Origin: Actinomycetota bacterium
GTDB lineage: Bacteria > Actinomycetota > Actinomycetes > Nanopelagicales > Nanopelagicaceae
DNA: 10,004 nucleotides
Reading direction: 5' to 3'
NCBI GenBank assembly: GCA_947457445.1
Contig: CANGVO010000028.1
Location: forward strand, 1 to 10,004
Each line of letters begins with the position of its first letter. The stretch's first letter is position 1. Of this stretch, positions 1 to 6,802 are shown piece by piece. A program made the position numbers and the translations under genes. The notes beneath the pieces were generated by a model. It worked only from the letters and a program-made list of their open reading frames with translations. It made no database searches and was not told the origin of the DNA.

Positions 1-1
1 C

Positions 2-913
2 TCAATCATTTTTAGTTTTTTCAACGAAAACTTTTTAACACCTTCTAACTTCTCACTTATCCTTCAGCAAGTAGCGATCGTTGGCGCAGTTGCCGCCGGC
101 CAGACGCTCATTATTCTTACTGCTGGTATTGATCTTTCTTGTGGAGCGATTGCAATTTTCGCTTCTATGGCGATGGCAAAGTTGGTTCAAGGAACTCCTG
201 CAGTCGAAGGCGACGGATTCTCAATCTGGCTCGCATTCCCAGCCGGACTACTCGTTGGTGCTCTAGCTGGCGCGATCAACGGTTTCCTTGTTACTAAAGT
301 TAAGTTACCTCCGTTCATCGTTACGCTCGGTACTTACAACATCTTCCTTGCGCTAACACTTACCTATACAAAGGGAACTGTTCCAGCGCACGAAATGCCA
401 CCTTTCCTTTTAACACTTGGTAACTATGTAAATCTTGGGCCATTCCGTTTAACAACTGGTGTGCTCTTCATGATTCTTATGTACTCAGTTCTTGCATTCG
501 TTCTTCGCTACACAGGCTGGGGACGTCACGTCTACGCTGTTGGCGATGACATCGATGCAGCACGCTTGGCAGGTATCTCTGTAAACCGCGTTTTGATGAG
601 CGTTTACATGGTTGCCGGTGTGATCTTCGCACTTGCAGCATGGATCGTTATCGGCCGCGTTACTGTGGCAAGCCCAAATACGGGTGGCGACCTAAACCTC
701 GACTCAATCACCGCGGTGGTTATTGGCGGAACATCACTATTCGGTGGCCGCGGAACTATCTTCGGTTCGCTAATCGGAGCAGTAATCGTGGGTGTTTTCC
801 GTAACGGTCTAACTCTTGCTGGCGTGGATCTGTACTTCCAGCTACTTGCAATCGGTCTTCTTATTATCTTCGCTGTTTCGGTTGACCAATGGATCAGAAA
901 GGCACGCAAATGA
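2..913 (+). CDS. Sugar ABC transporter permease, RbsC/FrcC family (5' truncated)
   Basis: Membrane permease of a carbohydrate-uptake (CUT2) ABC transporter. The frame is open from the first bases of the window, so the N-terminus (probably 30-40 residues) lies outside; the methionine at 167 is internal. The visible 303 residues contain about eight hydrophobic segments, roughly at residues 17-35, 36-56, 77-98, 103-122, 151-171, 197-220, 233-268 and 277-297. The cytoplasmic coupling loop typical of RbsC-type permeases is at about residues 174-192 (GRHVYAVGDDIDAARLAGI). It is followed by the conserved AVVIGGTSLFGGRGT stretch near residue 240. The TGA stop overlaps the ATG of the ATPase gene, so the two are coupled. 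Substrate cannot be read from the sequence: ribose, fructose or xylose transporters look alike, and the downstream iolE/iolG genes make inositol or a related polyol a reasonable guess. Confidence 0.93.
   Translation, partial: SIIFSFFNENFLTPSNFSLILQQVAIVGAVAAGQTLIILTAGIDLSCGAIAIFASMAMAKLVQGTPAVEGDGFSIWLAFPAGLLVGALAGAINGFLVTKVKLPPFIVTLGTYNIFLALTLTYTKGTVPAHEMPPFLLTLGNYVNLGPFRLTTGVLFMILMYSVLAFVLRYTGWGRHVYAVGDDIDAARLAGISVNRVLMSVYMVAGVIFALAAWIVIGRVTVASPNTGGDLNLDSITAVVIGGTSLFGGRGTIFGSLIGAVIVGVFRNGLTLAGVDLYFQLLAIGLLIIFAVSVDQWIRKARK
896..902 (+). promoter_or_regulatory. Shine-Dalgarno of the ABC ATPase gene
   Basis: AGAAAGG lies inside the end of the permease gene, seven bases before ATG 910. It favours 910 over the in-frame ATG at 889 and fits translational coupling through the ATGA overlap. 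Confidence 0.65.
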
Positions 914-1704
914 GTAAGGCACCTATCCTTCAAGCCGTTGGAGTAACCAAGGCATACGGTCGCGTTGTTGCACTCGATGGCGCAGATCTTGAACTCTTTC
1001 CTGGTGAAGTTCTCGCAGTAGTTGGCGATAACGGTGCTGGAAAATCAACACTTATTAAATGTCTTTCTGGCGCTGAAGTACCTGATGAAGGTCAGATTAT
1101 TCTTGATGGCGCTGAGGTTTCCTTTAAGCGCCCACAGGATGGTCGTCATGCCGGAATCGAAACTGTGTATCAGACACTTGCGGTTGCGCCAGCTTTAGAT
1201 ATCGCATCAAATCTTTACCTCGGTCGCGAGATGCGTAAGAAGGGCCCACTTGGATCCGTATTCCGCATGCTTGATGGTTCTGGAATGCGTAAGGCGGCTA
1301 AGGACCATATTGCAGCTCTCGGAATTGGAACAATTCAAAATATTTCACAGGCTGTTGAAACACTTTCAGGTGGTCAACGTCAGGCAGTTGCAGTTGCTCG
1401 CGCAGCAGCATTCGGCCAGAAGTTGATTATCTTGGATGAGCCAACCGCAGCACTTGGTGTTCGCGAATCACGTCAGGTACTCAAGCTAATCGAGTCACTG
1501 CGCGAACGCGGTATGCCCGTTATCTTGATTTCTCACAACATGCCTCAGGTCTTTGAAGTTGCAGATCGCATCCAGGTACAACGCCTCGGAAAGCGCGCTG
1601 CAGTTGTTACTCCAAAGACTCACACCATGAACGATGTAGTTGCGATCATGACTGGTGCGATGACAGTCGAAAAGAAAGACCAAGCGCTTTCTCCAGTTCG
1701 TTAA
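910..1704 (+). CDS. Sugar ABC transporter ATP-binding protein, single-domain FrcA type
   Basis: ATPase that powers the permease encoded just upstream. In the 264-residue protein from ATG 910 the Walker A motif GDNGAGKST is at residues 39-47, the Q-loop glutamine at 88, the signature LSGGQ at 152-156, Walker B (LIILDEP) at 172-178 and the switch histidine at 209. Only one nucleotide-binding domain is present, whereas RbsA/XylG/MglA proteins carry two in about 500 residues, so it resembles the half-size FrcA type and would act as a homodimer. The start at 910 is chosen over 889 because it overlaps the permease stop (ATGA) and has a good Shine-Dalgarno. It is followed after 18 bp by the GMC oxidoreductase gene, probably in the same transcript. 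Substrate is not determined. Confidence 0.93.
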   Translation: MSKAPILQAVGVTKAYGRVVALDGADLELFPGEVLAVVGDNGAGKSTLIKCLSGAEVPDEGQIILDGAEVSFKRPQDGRHAGIETVYQTLAVAPALDIASNLYLGREMRKKGPLGSVFRMLDGSGMRKAAKDHIAALGIGTIQNISQAVETLSGGQRQAVAVARAAAFGQKLIILDEPTAALGVRESRQVLKLIESLRERGMPVILISHNMPQVFEVADRIQVQRLGKRAAVVTPKTHTMNDVVAIMTGAMTVEKKDQALSPVR

Positions 1705-1722
1705 TTAGTAGCTCAGACAACA

Positions 1723-3216
1723 ATGACCACTCCGGTTCGGCTCGAATCGGATGTGGTCATTGTTGGTTCTGGGATAGGTGGCGCGACTACTGCCTATGCT
1801 CTGGCCAATAAGGGCGTAAAAACGCTGGTTTTAGAGCGTGGCGAAAGAATGCCACGTGAGCCCGAGAACTGGTCTCCTTCTGAAATATTTATGAAGACTC
1901 GTTACAAGCCGAATGAAAAATGGGTCGATGAGAAGGACAAAGAATTTGTTCCCGGCGTGCATTATTTTGTTGGTGGAAATAGCAAAGTTTACGGAGCATC
2001 GCTACCTCGCTTTAGTCGTTATGACTTCGGTGAAATAAAACATCAAGAAGGAATTTCACCTGCTTGGCCATTTACCTACGATGATCTCGAACCTTTCTAC
2101 TACATGGCTGAAGAGTTATATCGAGTTCACGGTGATGCGCAGAATATTTATGGCAACACTCGCAGTACACCATTTCCATATCCGGCGATGAAGCACGAGC
2201 CCTACGTTGAAGAACTCGGCAAACGACTTACCAAGGCGGGAGTTCATCCACATTCAAATTCCATGGGAATTGATCTAGGACCTGGCGGAAAATGCATTAG
2301 GTGCAAGACTTGTGATGGATTTGTCTGCAAGTTAGATGCTAAAAGCGATGCTGAAGTAAATGCACTTAATCCAGCGATTGCCACCGGAAATGTAACTTTG
2401 GAAACTTCGGTTCAAGTAAATCGAATTGTTATATCTGCAGATGGAAAAACGGTGAGCCACCTGGAGGCAACTCGTAACGGTGAGCCTTTGGAAATTTACG
2501 GAAGGAAATTTGTAATTTCGGCTGGTTCAGTAAATACTGCAGCGCTCTTGCTGCGTTCTGGTGTTGCTAATTCATCAGATCAAGTAGGCCGAAATTTTAT
2601 GATGCACAACAACAGCCATATTGCAGCCGTTGATATGCGCCGCAAAAATGATGTTACTTTCCAGAAAACACTCTCATTCACCGACTGGTATTTAGATGGT
2701 GGCAAGGGATATCCGCTGGGCGCAGTGCAATTAATTGGAAAAGTTCAAGGCATCATGATGAAATCTTTTGCCAAACACGTTCCCTTGCCAATTCTTAATC
2801 TGGTTTCGGATCACAGTGTGGAATTTGTGGTGATGAGCGAAGACTTGCCACATCCTGAAAATCGAGTAACTATCGCTCAAAATGGGGCAATCAAGATCGT
2901 TCGCAAATCTGTAGGCATGAAAACGCATATGGAGCTACTGCGTCGGGCTAAGAAGGTGCTGCGTAAAACCGGTTATCAAGCGATCTTCCGACAACCATTT
3001 GATATTTCGATGAACTCACACCAATGCGGAACAACTGTTGCTGGCACAGATCCAAGAAATAGCGTTGTTGATGGATATTGCCGTAGCCATGATCACCACA
3101 ACCTTTATTTAATCGATGGTGGTTTCTTTCCATCATCTGCGGCGATGAACCCGGCGTTAACGATTGCGGCTCAAGCGCTGCGTGTAGTTGCTGAATCTGA
3201 TCTCGCTAAAGTTTAA
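1723..3216 (+). CDS. GMC-family FAD-dependent oxidoreductase with a four-cysteine cluster
   Basis: Flavoprotein oxidoreductase of the glucose-methanol-choline family, 497 residues, expected to oxidise a hydroxyl group of a sugar or polyol. The N-terminal FAD-binding Rossmann motif GSGIGG is at residues 15-20, with the ribose-binding glutamate at 38. The C-terminal GMC domain contains His433 (NSHQCGT) and Asn476 (MNPALT), which match the usual catalytic His/Asn pair. Cysteines 191, 194, 197 and 202 form a CX2CX2CX4C cluster that could hold an Fe-S centre or a metal, as an electron outlet; this is inference. There is no signal peptide. The gene follows the ATPase by 18 bp with no clear Shine-Dalgarno, and its stop overlaps that of the AroE-like gene. 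Context suggests oxidation of the imported sugar; alternatives are cyclitol or 3-keto-glycoside chemistry. Confidence 0.88.
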   Translation: MTTPVRLESDVVIVGSGIGGATTAYALANKGVKTLVLERGERMPREPENWSPSEIFMKTRYKPNEKWVDEKDKEFVPGVHYFVGGNSKVYGASLPRFSRYDFGEIKHQEGISPAWPFTYDDLEPFYYMAEELYRVHGDAQNIYGNTRSTPFPYPAMKHEPYVEELGKRLTKAGVHPHSNSMGIDLGPGGKCIRCKTCDGFVCKLDAKSDAEVNALNPAIATGNVTLETSVQVNRIVISADGKTVSHLEATRNGEPLEIYGRKFVISAGSVNTAALLLRSGVANSSDQVGRNFMMHNNSHIAAVDMRRKNDVTFQKTLSFTDWYLDGGKGYPLGAVQLIGKVQGIMMKSFAKHVPLPILNLVSDHSVEFVVMSEDLPHPENRVTIAQNGAIKIVRKSVGMKTHMELLRRAKKVLRKTGYQAIFRQPFDISMNSHQCGTTVAGTDPRNSVVDGYCRSHDHHNLYLIDGGFFPSSAAMNPALTIAAQALRVVAESDLAKV

Positions 3217-4076
3217 GCAAGCCCCAAAACTCGCAACAGTTCGTCATTTAAATCTTTTGCATCCACATCAACGCCGGTCCAATACTTGATTCCGATTACC
3301 GCTTGATTAACAACCATTCCGAGGCCTTGCAAAGTTGTTGCACCGCGTTTCGCTGCCTCGTCCAAGAAGTACGTTTGTGGTGGATTAACAATGACATCGG
3401 CCGCCAAAGTGCCAGGGCGAATAGAATCAAAATCAATATCTTGTTTGCCTTCGGTGTTAACCATTCCCATTGAAGTCGAGTTGATTACGACTTCGGCATC
3501 TTGCGGAATCGAATAAGTCTTGTTCCATTCCACAAATTCAGCTGTGGCACTTGTCTTATCGTTTAACAGTGCAACAAGTTCTTCACCGCGAGCGCGAGAA
3601 CGGTTTACAACATAGAACTTAGCCGCTCCTGCAAGTGCCAGCTCAACAGCAATTGCACGCGCTGCCCCACCTGCGCCCAAAAGAACAATTGTCTTTCCGG
3701 TTGCTGGCGTTATTTCCAAAAATGATTTCAAGAAGCCTTTGCCGTCAGTGTTTTCACCGATCAACTTGCCGTCGCGGTTCACAGCACAGTTAACTGCGCC
3801 GATTAAAGATGCGGATTCACCCAGCCCATCAAGGAATTTAATTACTTCTACTTTATGAGGGATGGAGCAGTTAAAACCTCTCCAATTCATCGCTCTGGCG
3901 CCTTGTACCGCGGCTTCGAGTTGGTTCGGGTTAACTTCACAATTGACGTAGCGATAGTGCAGGTTATTTGCCTTATATGAGGCCTCCACCATGGCAACAG
4001 TGGGGTTTGAGTCAGAGCCTTGAGAAAAGCTACCCGTTAATTCATGTCGGAAAGATCCGCCGATATCCATGGTCAT
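3213..4076 (-). CDS. aroE: Shikimate dehydrogenase family protein (AroE-like)
   Basis: NAD(P)-dependent dehydrogenase of the AroE family, 287 residues, close to the usual 270-290. The substrate domain keeps the catalytic lysine (PHK, Lys75) and aspartate (ENTDG, Asp111). The cofactor domain has GAGGAA at 134-139 and the NRS motif at 158-160, which suggests NADPH; GLGMVVNQA is near the C-terminus. The N-terminal carboxylate-binding SxS region is unusual: instead of the common HSxSP it reads SFSQGSDSNPT (residues 16-26). The gene lies between sugar-oxidation genes and diverges from iolE rather than sitting with other aromatic-pathway genes. It may therefore be a paralogue acting on another carboxylated polyol (quinate-like or cyclitol-derived) rather than the biosynthetic enzyme. 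ATG 4076 is preferred because of the -10 box six bases upstream; ATG 4070 is an alternative. Confidence 0.85.
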   Translation of the reverse strand: MTMDIGGSFRHELTGSFSQGSDSNPTVAMVEASYKANNLHYRYVNCEVNPNQLEAAVQGARAMNWRGFNCSIPHKVEVIKFLDGLGESASLIGAVNCAVNRDGKLIGENTDGKGFLKSFLEITPATGKTIVLLGAGGAARAIAVELALAGAAKFYVVNRSRARGEELVALLNDKTSATAEFVEWNKTYSIPQDAEVVINSTSMGMVNTEGKQDIDFDSIRPGTLAADVIVNPPQTYFLDEAAKRGATTLQGLGMVVNQAVIGIKYWTGVDVDAKDLNDELLRVLGLA

Positions 4077-4082
4077 GTTCAG

Positions 4083-4088
4083 ACCTTA
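4083..4088 (-). promoter_or_regulatory. Candidate -10 box for a leaderless AroE-like transcript
   Basis: TAAGGT on the minus strand is separated from ATG 4076 by exactly six bases, the spacing expected if transcription starts at the A of the start codon. It matches only the key T, A and final T of the consensus. The AAGG could alternatively act as a Shine-Dalgarno at seven to eight bases. Confidence 0.42.
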
Positions 4089-4098
4089 CCGCTCAAGT

Positions 4099-4104
4099 TA
4101 TGAT
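4099..4104 (+). promoter_or_regulatory. Candidate -10 box for a leaderless iolE transcript
   Basis: TATGAT (five of six consensus positions) ends six bases before ATG 4111, placing the predicted transcription start on the start codon. No convincing -35 element is seen at 16-18 bases upstream; TTCAGA at 4078-4083 is a weak match with a short 15-base spacer. No Shine-Dalgarno precedes ATG 4111, which supports a leaderless mRNA. Confidence 0.6.
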
Positions 4105-4110
4105 CAGCCA

Positions 4111-5025
4111 ATGGCCACCGCATTCTTACAACGCATCGCATCCGCACCAATCTCTTGGGGAATTTGTGAAGTTCCCGGTTGGGGAGCAATGCTGCCGACC
4201 AAGCGCGTGCTCTCTGAAATGAGTGGGCTCGGATTGCCGGCAACCGAACTTGGTGCTCCTGGTTTTTTCTCAGATGATTCAGCAGAACTAAAAGATCAAT
4301 TAGCCGAATTCAAGATGTCGATGATCGGTGGATTTACTCCGGTTGTCTTGCACGATAAGTCTCAAGAAAAAGCAACACGCGACATGGCGATTAAATCCAG
4401 TAAGAAGTTCCAAGAGATCGGTGCAACCCACTTTGTCTCTTGTCCAGTGCAGACCTGGGATTGGGCAAACCCTGAAGAACTCAGCAACGATGAAGTTACA
4501 CAGTTTTTCAAGATGCTCGCCGAAGTAGATCAAATCTGTAAAGACCACGGTCTTGTTCAAGTTGTTCACCCACATTTGCAAACTGTCGTTGAGACAAAGC
4601 GCGACATTGATCGTGTTGTAGATAATTCAGATGTTATGTGGTGTCTAGATACTGGCCACATGACAATCGGTGGACAAGACACCGTTGAATTTGCCAAGAA
4701 GTACGCAAGTCGCGTTGGCCATGTTCACCTTAAAGATGTAAATATGAAATCTGTTCCACCTGTGCTTGCGCGTCAACAGAGCATTATGGAAGGTGTTCAA
4801 AAAGGTTTGTTTACACCACTTGGCCAGGGTGATGTTCCGATTCTTGAAACGATTCTGGCGCTAGAAAGCGCGGGCTACCAAGGTTGGTACGTAATTGAAC
4901 AAGATGTCGCAATCACAGGTGAAATGCCAGGCCTAGGTGAAGGACCGATCACCGGAATGAAACAGTCAGTTGATTATCTGCATAACGTTGTTGCACCAGC
5001 ATTAGCCAAACAAACCAATAAATAG
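4111..5025 (+). CDS. iolE: Inosose dehydratase-like TIM-barrel protein (IolE family)
   Basis: Xylose-isomerase-like TIM-barrel protein resembling myo-inosose-2 dehydratase, which removes water from 2-keto-myo-inositol in the second step of inositol breakdown. From ATG 4111 it has 304 residues, close to Bacillus IolE. IolE-type landmarks are APISWGICEVPGWG (residues 12-25), TELGAPGFF with Glu46, HPHLQT starting at His153, CLDTGHM with Asp180 and His183, GHVHLKDV with His204 and His206, and YVIEQD with Glu263. The acidic and histidine residues are the likely divalent-metal and substrate ligands. The longer frame from 4069 is rejected because it would overlap the divergent AroE-like start and TATGAT sits six bases before 4111. 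It is co-transcribed with iolG after a nine-base gap. It could also be an epimerase/isomerase of the same fold acting on another keto-polyol. Confidence 0.85.
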   Translation: MATAFLQRIASAPISWGICEVPGWGAMLPTKRVLSEMSGLGLPATELGAPGFFSDDSAELKDQLAEFKMSMIGGFTPVVLHDKSQEKATRDMAIKSSKKFQEIGATHFVSCPVQTWDWANPEELSNDEVTQFFKMLAEVDQICKDHGLVQVVHPHLQTVVETKRDIDRVVDNSDVMWCLDTGHMTIGGQDTVEFAKKYASRVGHVHLKDVNMKSVPPVLARQQSIMEGVQKGLFTPLGQGDVPILETILALESAGYQGWYVIEQDVAITGEMPGLGEGPITGMKQSVDYLHNVVAPALAKQTNK

Positions 5026-5029
5026 GGAG
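5024..5029 (+). promoter_or_regulatory. Shine-Dalgarno of iolG
   Basis: AGGGAG starts within the iolE stop codon and lies five bases before GTG 5035. It fixes the GTG as the start of iolG and supports a two-gene operon. Confidence 0.75.
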
Positions 5030-5034
5030 CAAAA

Positions 5035-6021
5035 GTGTCTGATCTACGAGTAGGAATCATCGGTGTTGGAATCATGGGCGCAGGACATGCGCGTTATCTA
5101 ACTGAACACGTGGATGGCGCAGTTGTCACAGCGCTATTTGATTTAGATGGACCACGTATGGATTCACTTGCAAAAGAGCTCTCCGCTAAATCTGGGGCTT
5201 CGATTAACCAGCATGCATCCGTAGAAGCGCTAGTTAGCGATGCAAACGTTGATGCAGTAATTATTTGTTCTCCAGATCCACTCCATCCAGAACACTTAAC
5301 TCTGGCTATTAGCGCCGGCAAGCACACTCTCTGCGAAAAACCACTTGCGCCAAAGTCTGCTGATGCTAAGAAGGTTGCTGAATTAGCAAATGCCTCAGGA
5401 CTTAACATAACCCTTGGATTTATGCGTCGCTTTGATCCTTCATATATTGAACTTAAGAAAGAGATTCAATCCGGCAAATACGGAAAAGTTCTGCATCTTC
5501 GTTGCATTTCTCGCAACGTCAGTTCGCCAACTGCAACTACAGCCATGTTGCTAACAAATGTTGCAGTACACGAAGTAGATATTGCTCGCTGGTTATTGGG
5601 TGAGGAATTTGTTTCTATGTCTACAGTCGCAATGAAGCGCACCAAGTTTGCCAATGATCAATTGCAGGATCCGCTTACTGTTTTGGCCCATACCGAATCA
5701 GGTGTCTTGATGACTGTGGATATTGCCGCCAACAGCACATACGGTTATGAAGTTCGCATGGAAGCCCTAATGGAAAATGGTTCACTTGAAATCGATAACC
5801 TTGGTGGGCTATCAATCTCTTATGATTTCAACTTGCCACCTCGTACCCACGGAAAACTCTATGAAAACTGGATGGGCCGTTTCGAGCAGGCATACATCAA
5901 CGAACTAACCGCATGGGTTGGTTCAATTAAGTCAGGTGTTCGCCACCCAGATTTAGCGACAGCAAATGATGGACTTGCCTCATCAATTGCTTGCGAAATG
6001 GGCGTTGCTTCGCTTAAGTAA
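5035..6021 (+). CDS. iolG: Gfo/Idh/MocA oxidoreductase, inositol 2-dehydrogenase-like (IolG family)
   Basis: Cytoplasmic NAD(P)-dependent dehydrogenase of 328 residues, probably oxidising a cyclitol or sugar such as myo-inositol. The N-terminal Rossmann motif GVGIMG is at residues 10-15 with Asp36 at the end of the second strand, favouring NAD. The family EKP motif (CEKPL) supplies Lys102. The C-terminal domain has the HEVD motif (His179, Asp182) and a YGYEVRMEALMENGSLEI-type stretch characteristic of IolG proteins. In Bacillus IolG the catalytic set is Lys97, Asp172 and His176; aligned by the HExD motif, the Asp172 position is Asn175 here, so catalysis or substrate may differ. GTG start with a strong Shine-Dalgarno, nine bases after iolE. 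It ends convergently with the SDR gene, 11 bp apart. Other substrates (scyllo-inositol, glucose derivatives) are possible. Confidence 0.83.
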   Translation: MSDLRVGIIGVGIMGAGHARYLTEHVDGAVVTALFDLDGPRMDSLAKELSAKSGASINQHASVEALVSDANVDAVIICSPDPLHPEHLTLAISAGKHTLCEKPLAPKSADAKKVAELANASGLNITLGFMRRFDPSYIELKKEIQSGKYGKVLHLRCISRNVSSPTATTAMLLTNVAVHEVDIARWLLGEEFVSMSTVAMKRTKFANDQLQDPLTVLAHTESGVLMTVDIAANSTYGYEVRMEALMENGSLEIDNLGGLSISYDFNLPPRTHGKLYENWMGRFEQAYINELTAWVGSIKSGVRHPDLATANDGLASSIACEMGVASLK

Positions 6022-6025
6022 TTTA

Positions 6026-6045
6026 GTAACAGTTATGACTGTTGC
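6026..6045. terminator. Hairpin between the convergent iolG and SDR genes (weak terminator candidate)
   Basis: An eight-base-pair stem including one G-T pair (core AACAGT / ACTGTT) with a TATG loop spans the gap between the two genes and covers the SDR stop codon. No T-run follows on the plus strand and only an A/T-rich stretch on the minus strand, so termination in either direction is uncertain. Confidence 0.33.
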
Positions 6046-6767
6046 TGCATAGACCAGAGAGTCCAAATATGTGTGCGCACCGTTAGTGGTTGACGCATAA
6101 TTTGAACGATCTGGAAAGCAACATCATCTGGACGTAAGTAGCTAGCAAGTTTTGGTTCACCTGCTGTGCGTCCGGCTTCAATCGCAAACTGTGTATCTGT
6201 TCCCGCTGGGCAAACGAGTGCAACGCGGACACCTTTTTCGCGGAGTTCGCGATCTAGGCCACCAGCGAAACCAACTTGTGCGTGCTTAGTTCCGGCATAA
6301 ATTGATTCATCTCCACCACCACGGAAACCTGCTACCGATGAAACCATGATGATGTCGCCCGCTTTTTTAGCAAGCATTGTTGGCAATGTTGCGCGAACGA
6401 TATGCACGCTGCCTTCGTAATTAGTGCGCATCATGCGATTTACTTCATCGTCACTGTAATCAAGCACAGATCCATACATGCCGATGCCGGCATTTGGAAC
6501 AACGCAATCAATTGTTCCGAAAGTATCGATGGCTTTCTTAGCAACAGCGCGTGAAACATCTGGAATTGATGAATCTCCTGCTAGATACGTCGCATTATCT
6601 GCACCGAGCTGGTCAACCATCTCTTTAAGTTTTGCCTCGTTGCGGGCATTAAGTACAACCTTGCAACCTAATTCAACGAGTTGTTTTGCGGCTGCAGCAC
6701 CGATTCCGGTTGTTGCGCCAGTGATTACTACTACTGAACCTTTGATATCTCTAAGTTGGTATGTCAT
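6033..6767 (-). CDS. Short-chain dehydrogenase/reductase (classical SDR)
   Basis: NAD(P)-dependent oxidoreductase of 244 residues, the usual size for classical SDRs. Cofactor motif TGATTGIG is at residues 16-23, NAR at 40-42 (the arginine suggests NADPH), NAG at 92-94, and the catalytic set is Asn116, Ser144, Tyr157 and Lys161 (YAGTK). Overall it resembles YdfG-type SDRs acting on small hydroxy acids or alcohols, but the substrate cannot be assigned. It lies downstream of the DMGDH-ABM pair on the same strand with a 40-base gap that contains its own apparent -10 box, so it may be transcribed alone, by read-through, or both. It is convergent with iolG. Confidence 0.88.
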   Translation of the reverse strand: MTYQLRDIKGSVVVITGATTGIGAAAAKQLVELGCKVVLNARNEAKLKEMVDQLGADNATYLAGDSSIPDVSRAVAKKAIDTFGTIDCVVPNAGIGMYGSVLDYSDDEVNRMMRTNYEGSVHIVRATLPTMLAKKAGDIIMVSSVAGFRGGGDESIYAGTKHAQVGFAGGLDRELREKGVRVALVCPAGTDTQFAIEAGRTAGEPKLASYLRPDDVAFQIVQIMRQPLTVRTHIWTLWSMQQQS

Positions 6768-6773
6768 TGGGCA

Positions 6774-6802
6774 ATACTAAGTCAGGTGTTTCTATATTTC
6801 TA
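6774..6802 (-). promoter_or_regulatory. Candidate promoter for a leaderless SDR transcript
   Basis: On the minus strand TAGTAT (6774-6779) ends six bases before ATG 6767. TAGAAA (6797-6802) lies 17 bases further upstream as a four-of-six -35 match. No Shine-Dalgarno is visible before the ATG. The -35 falls inside the 8-bp tandem repeats. Confidence 0.5.

Noticed and set aside
167..913. Permease starting at ATG 167
   Set aside because: The same frame is open to the window edge and upstream residues match conserved permease sequence (for example AAGQTLIILTAGIDLS), so 167 is an internal methionine of a truncated gene.
604..933. Open frame of 109 codons on the minus strand opposite the permease
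   Set aside because: It lies entirely antisense to a well-supported permease, its translation is rich in Arg, Pro and Thr as expected from a shadow frame, and it matches no family I recognise.
889..1704. ATPase start at ATG 889
   Set aside because: ATG 910 has the Shine-Dalgarno AGAAAGG and the ATGA overlap with the permease stop, and gives the usual N-terminus close to the first strand of the domain.
4069..5025. iolE start at ATG 4069
   Set aside because: It would overlap the divergent AroE-like start, adds 14 residues without family resemblance, and has no initiation signal, while ATG 4111 fits IolE length and the -10 spacing.
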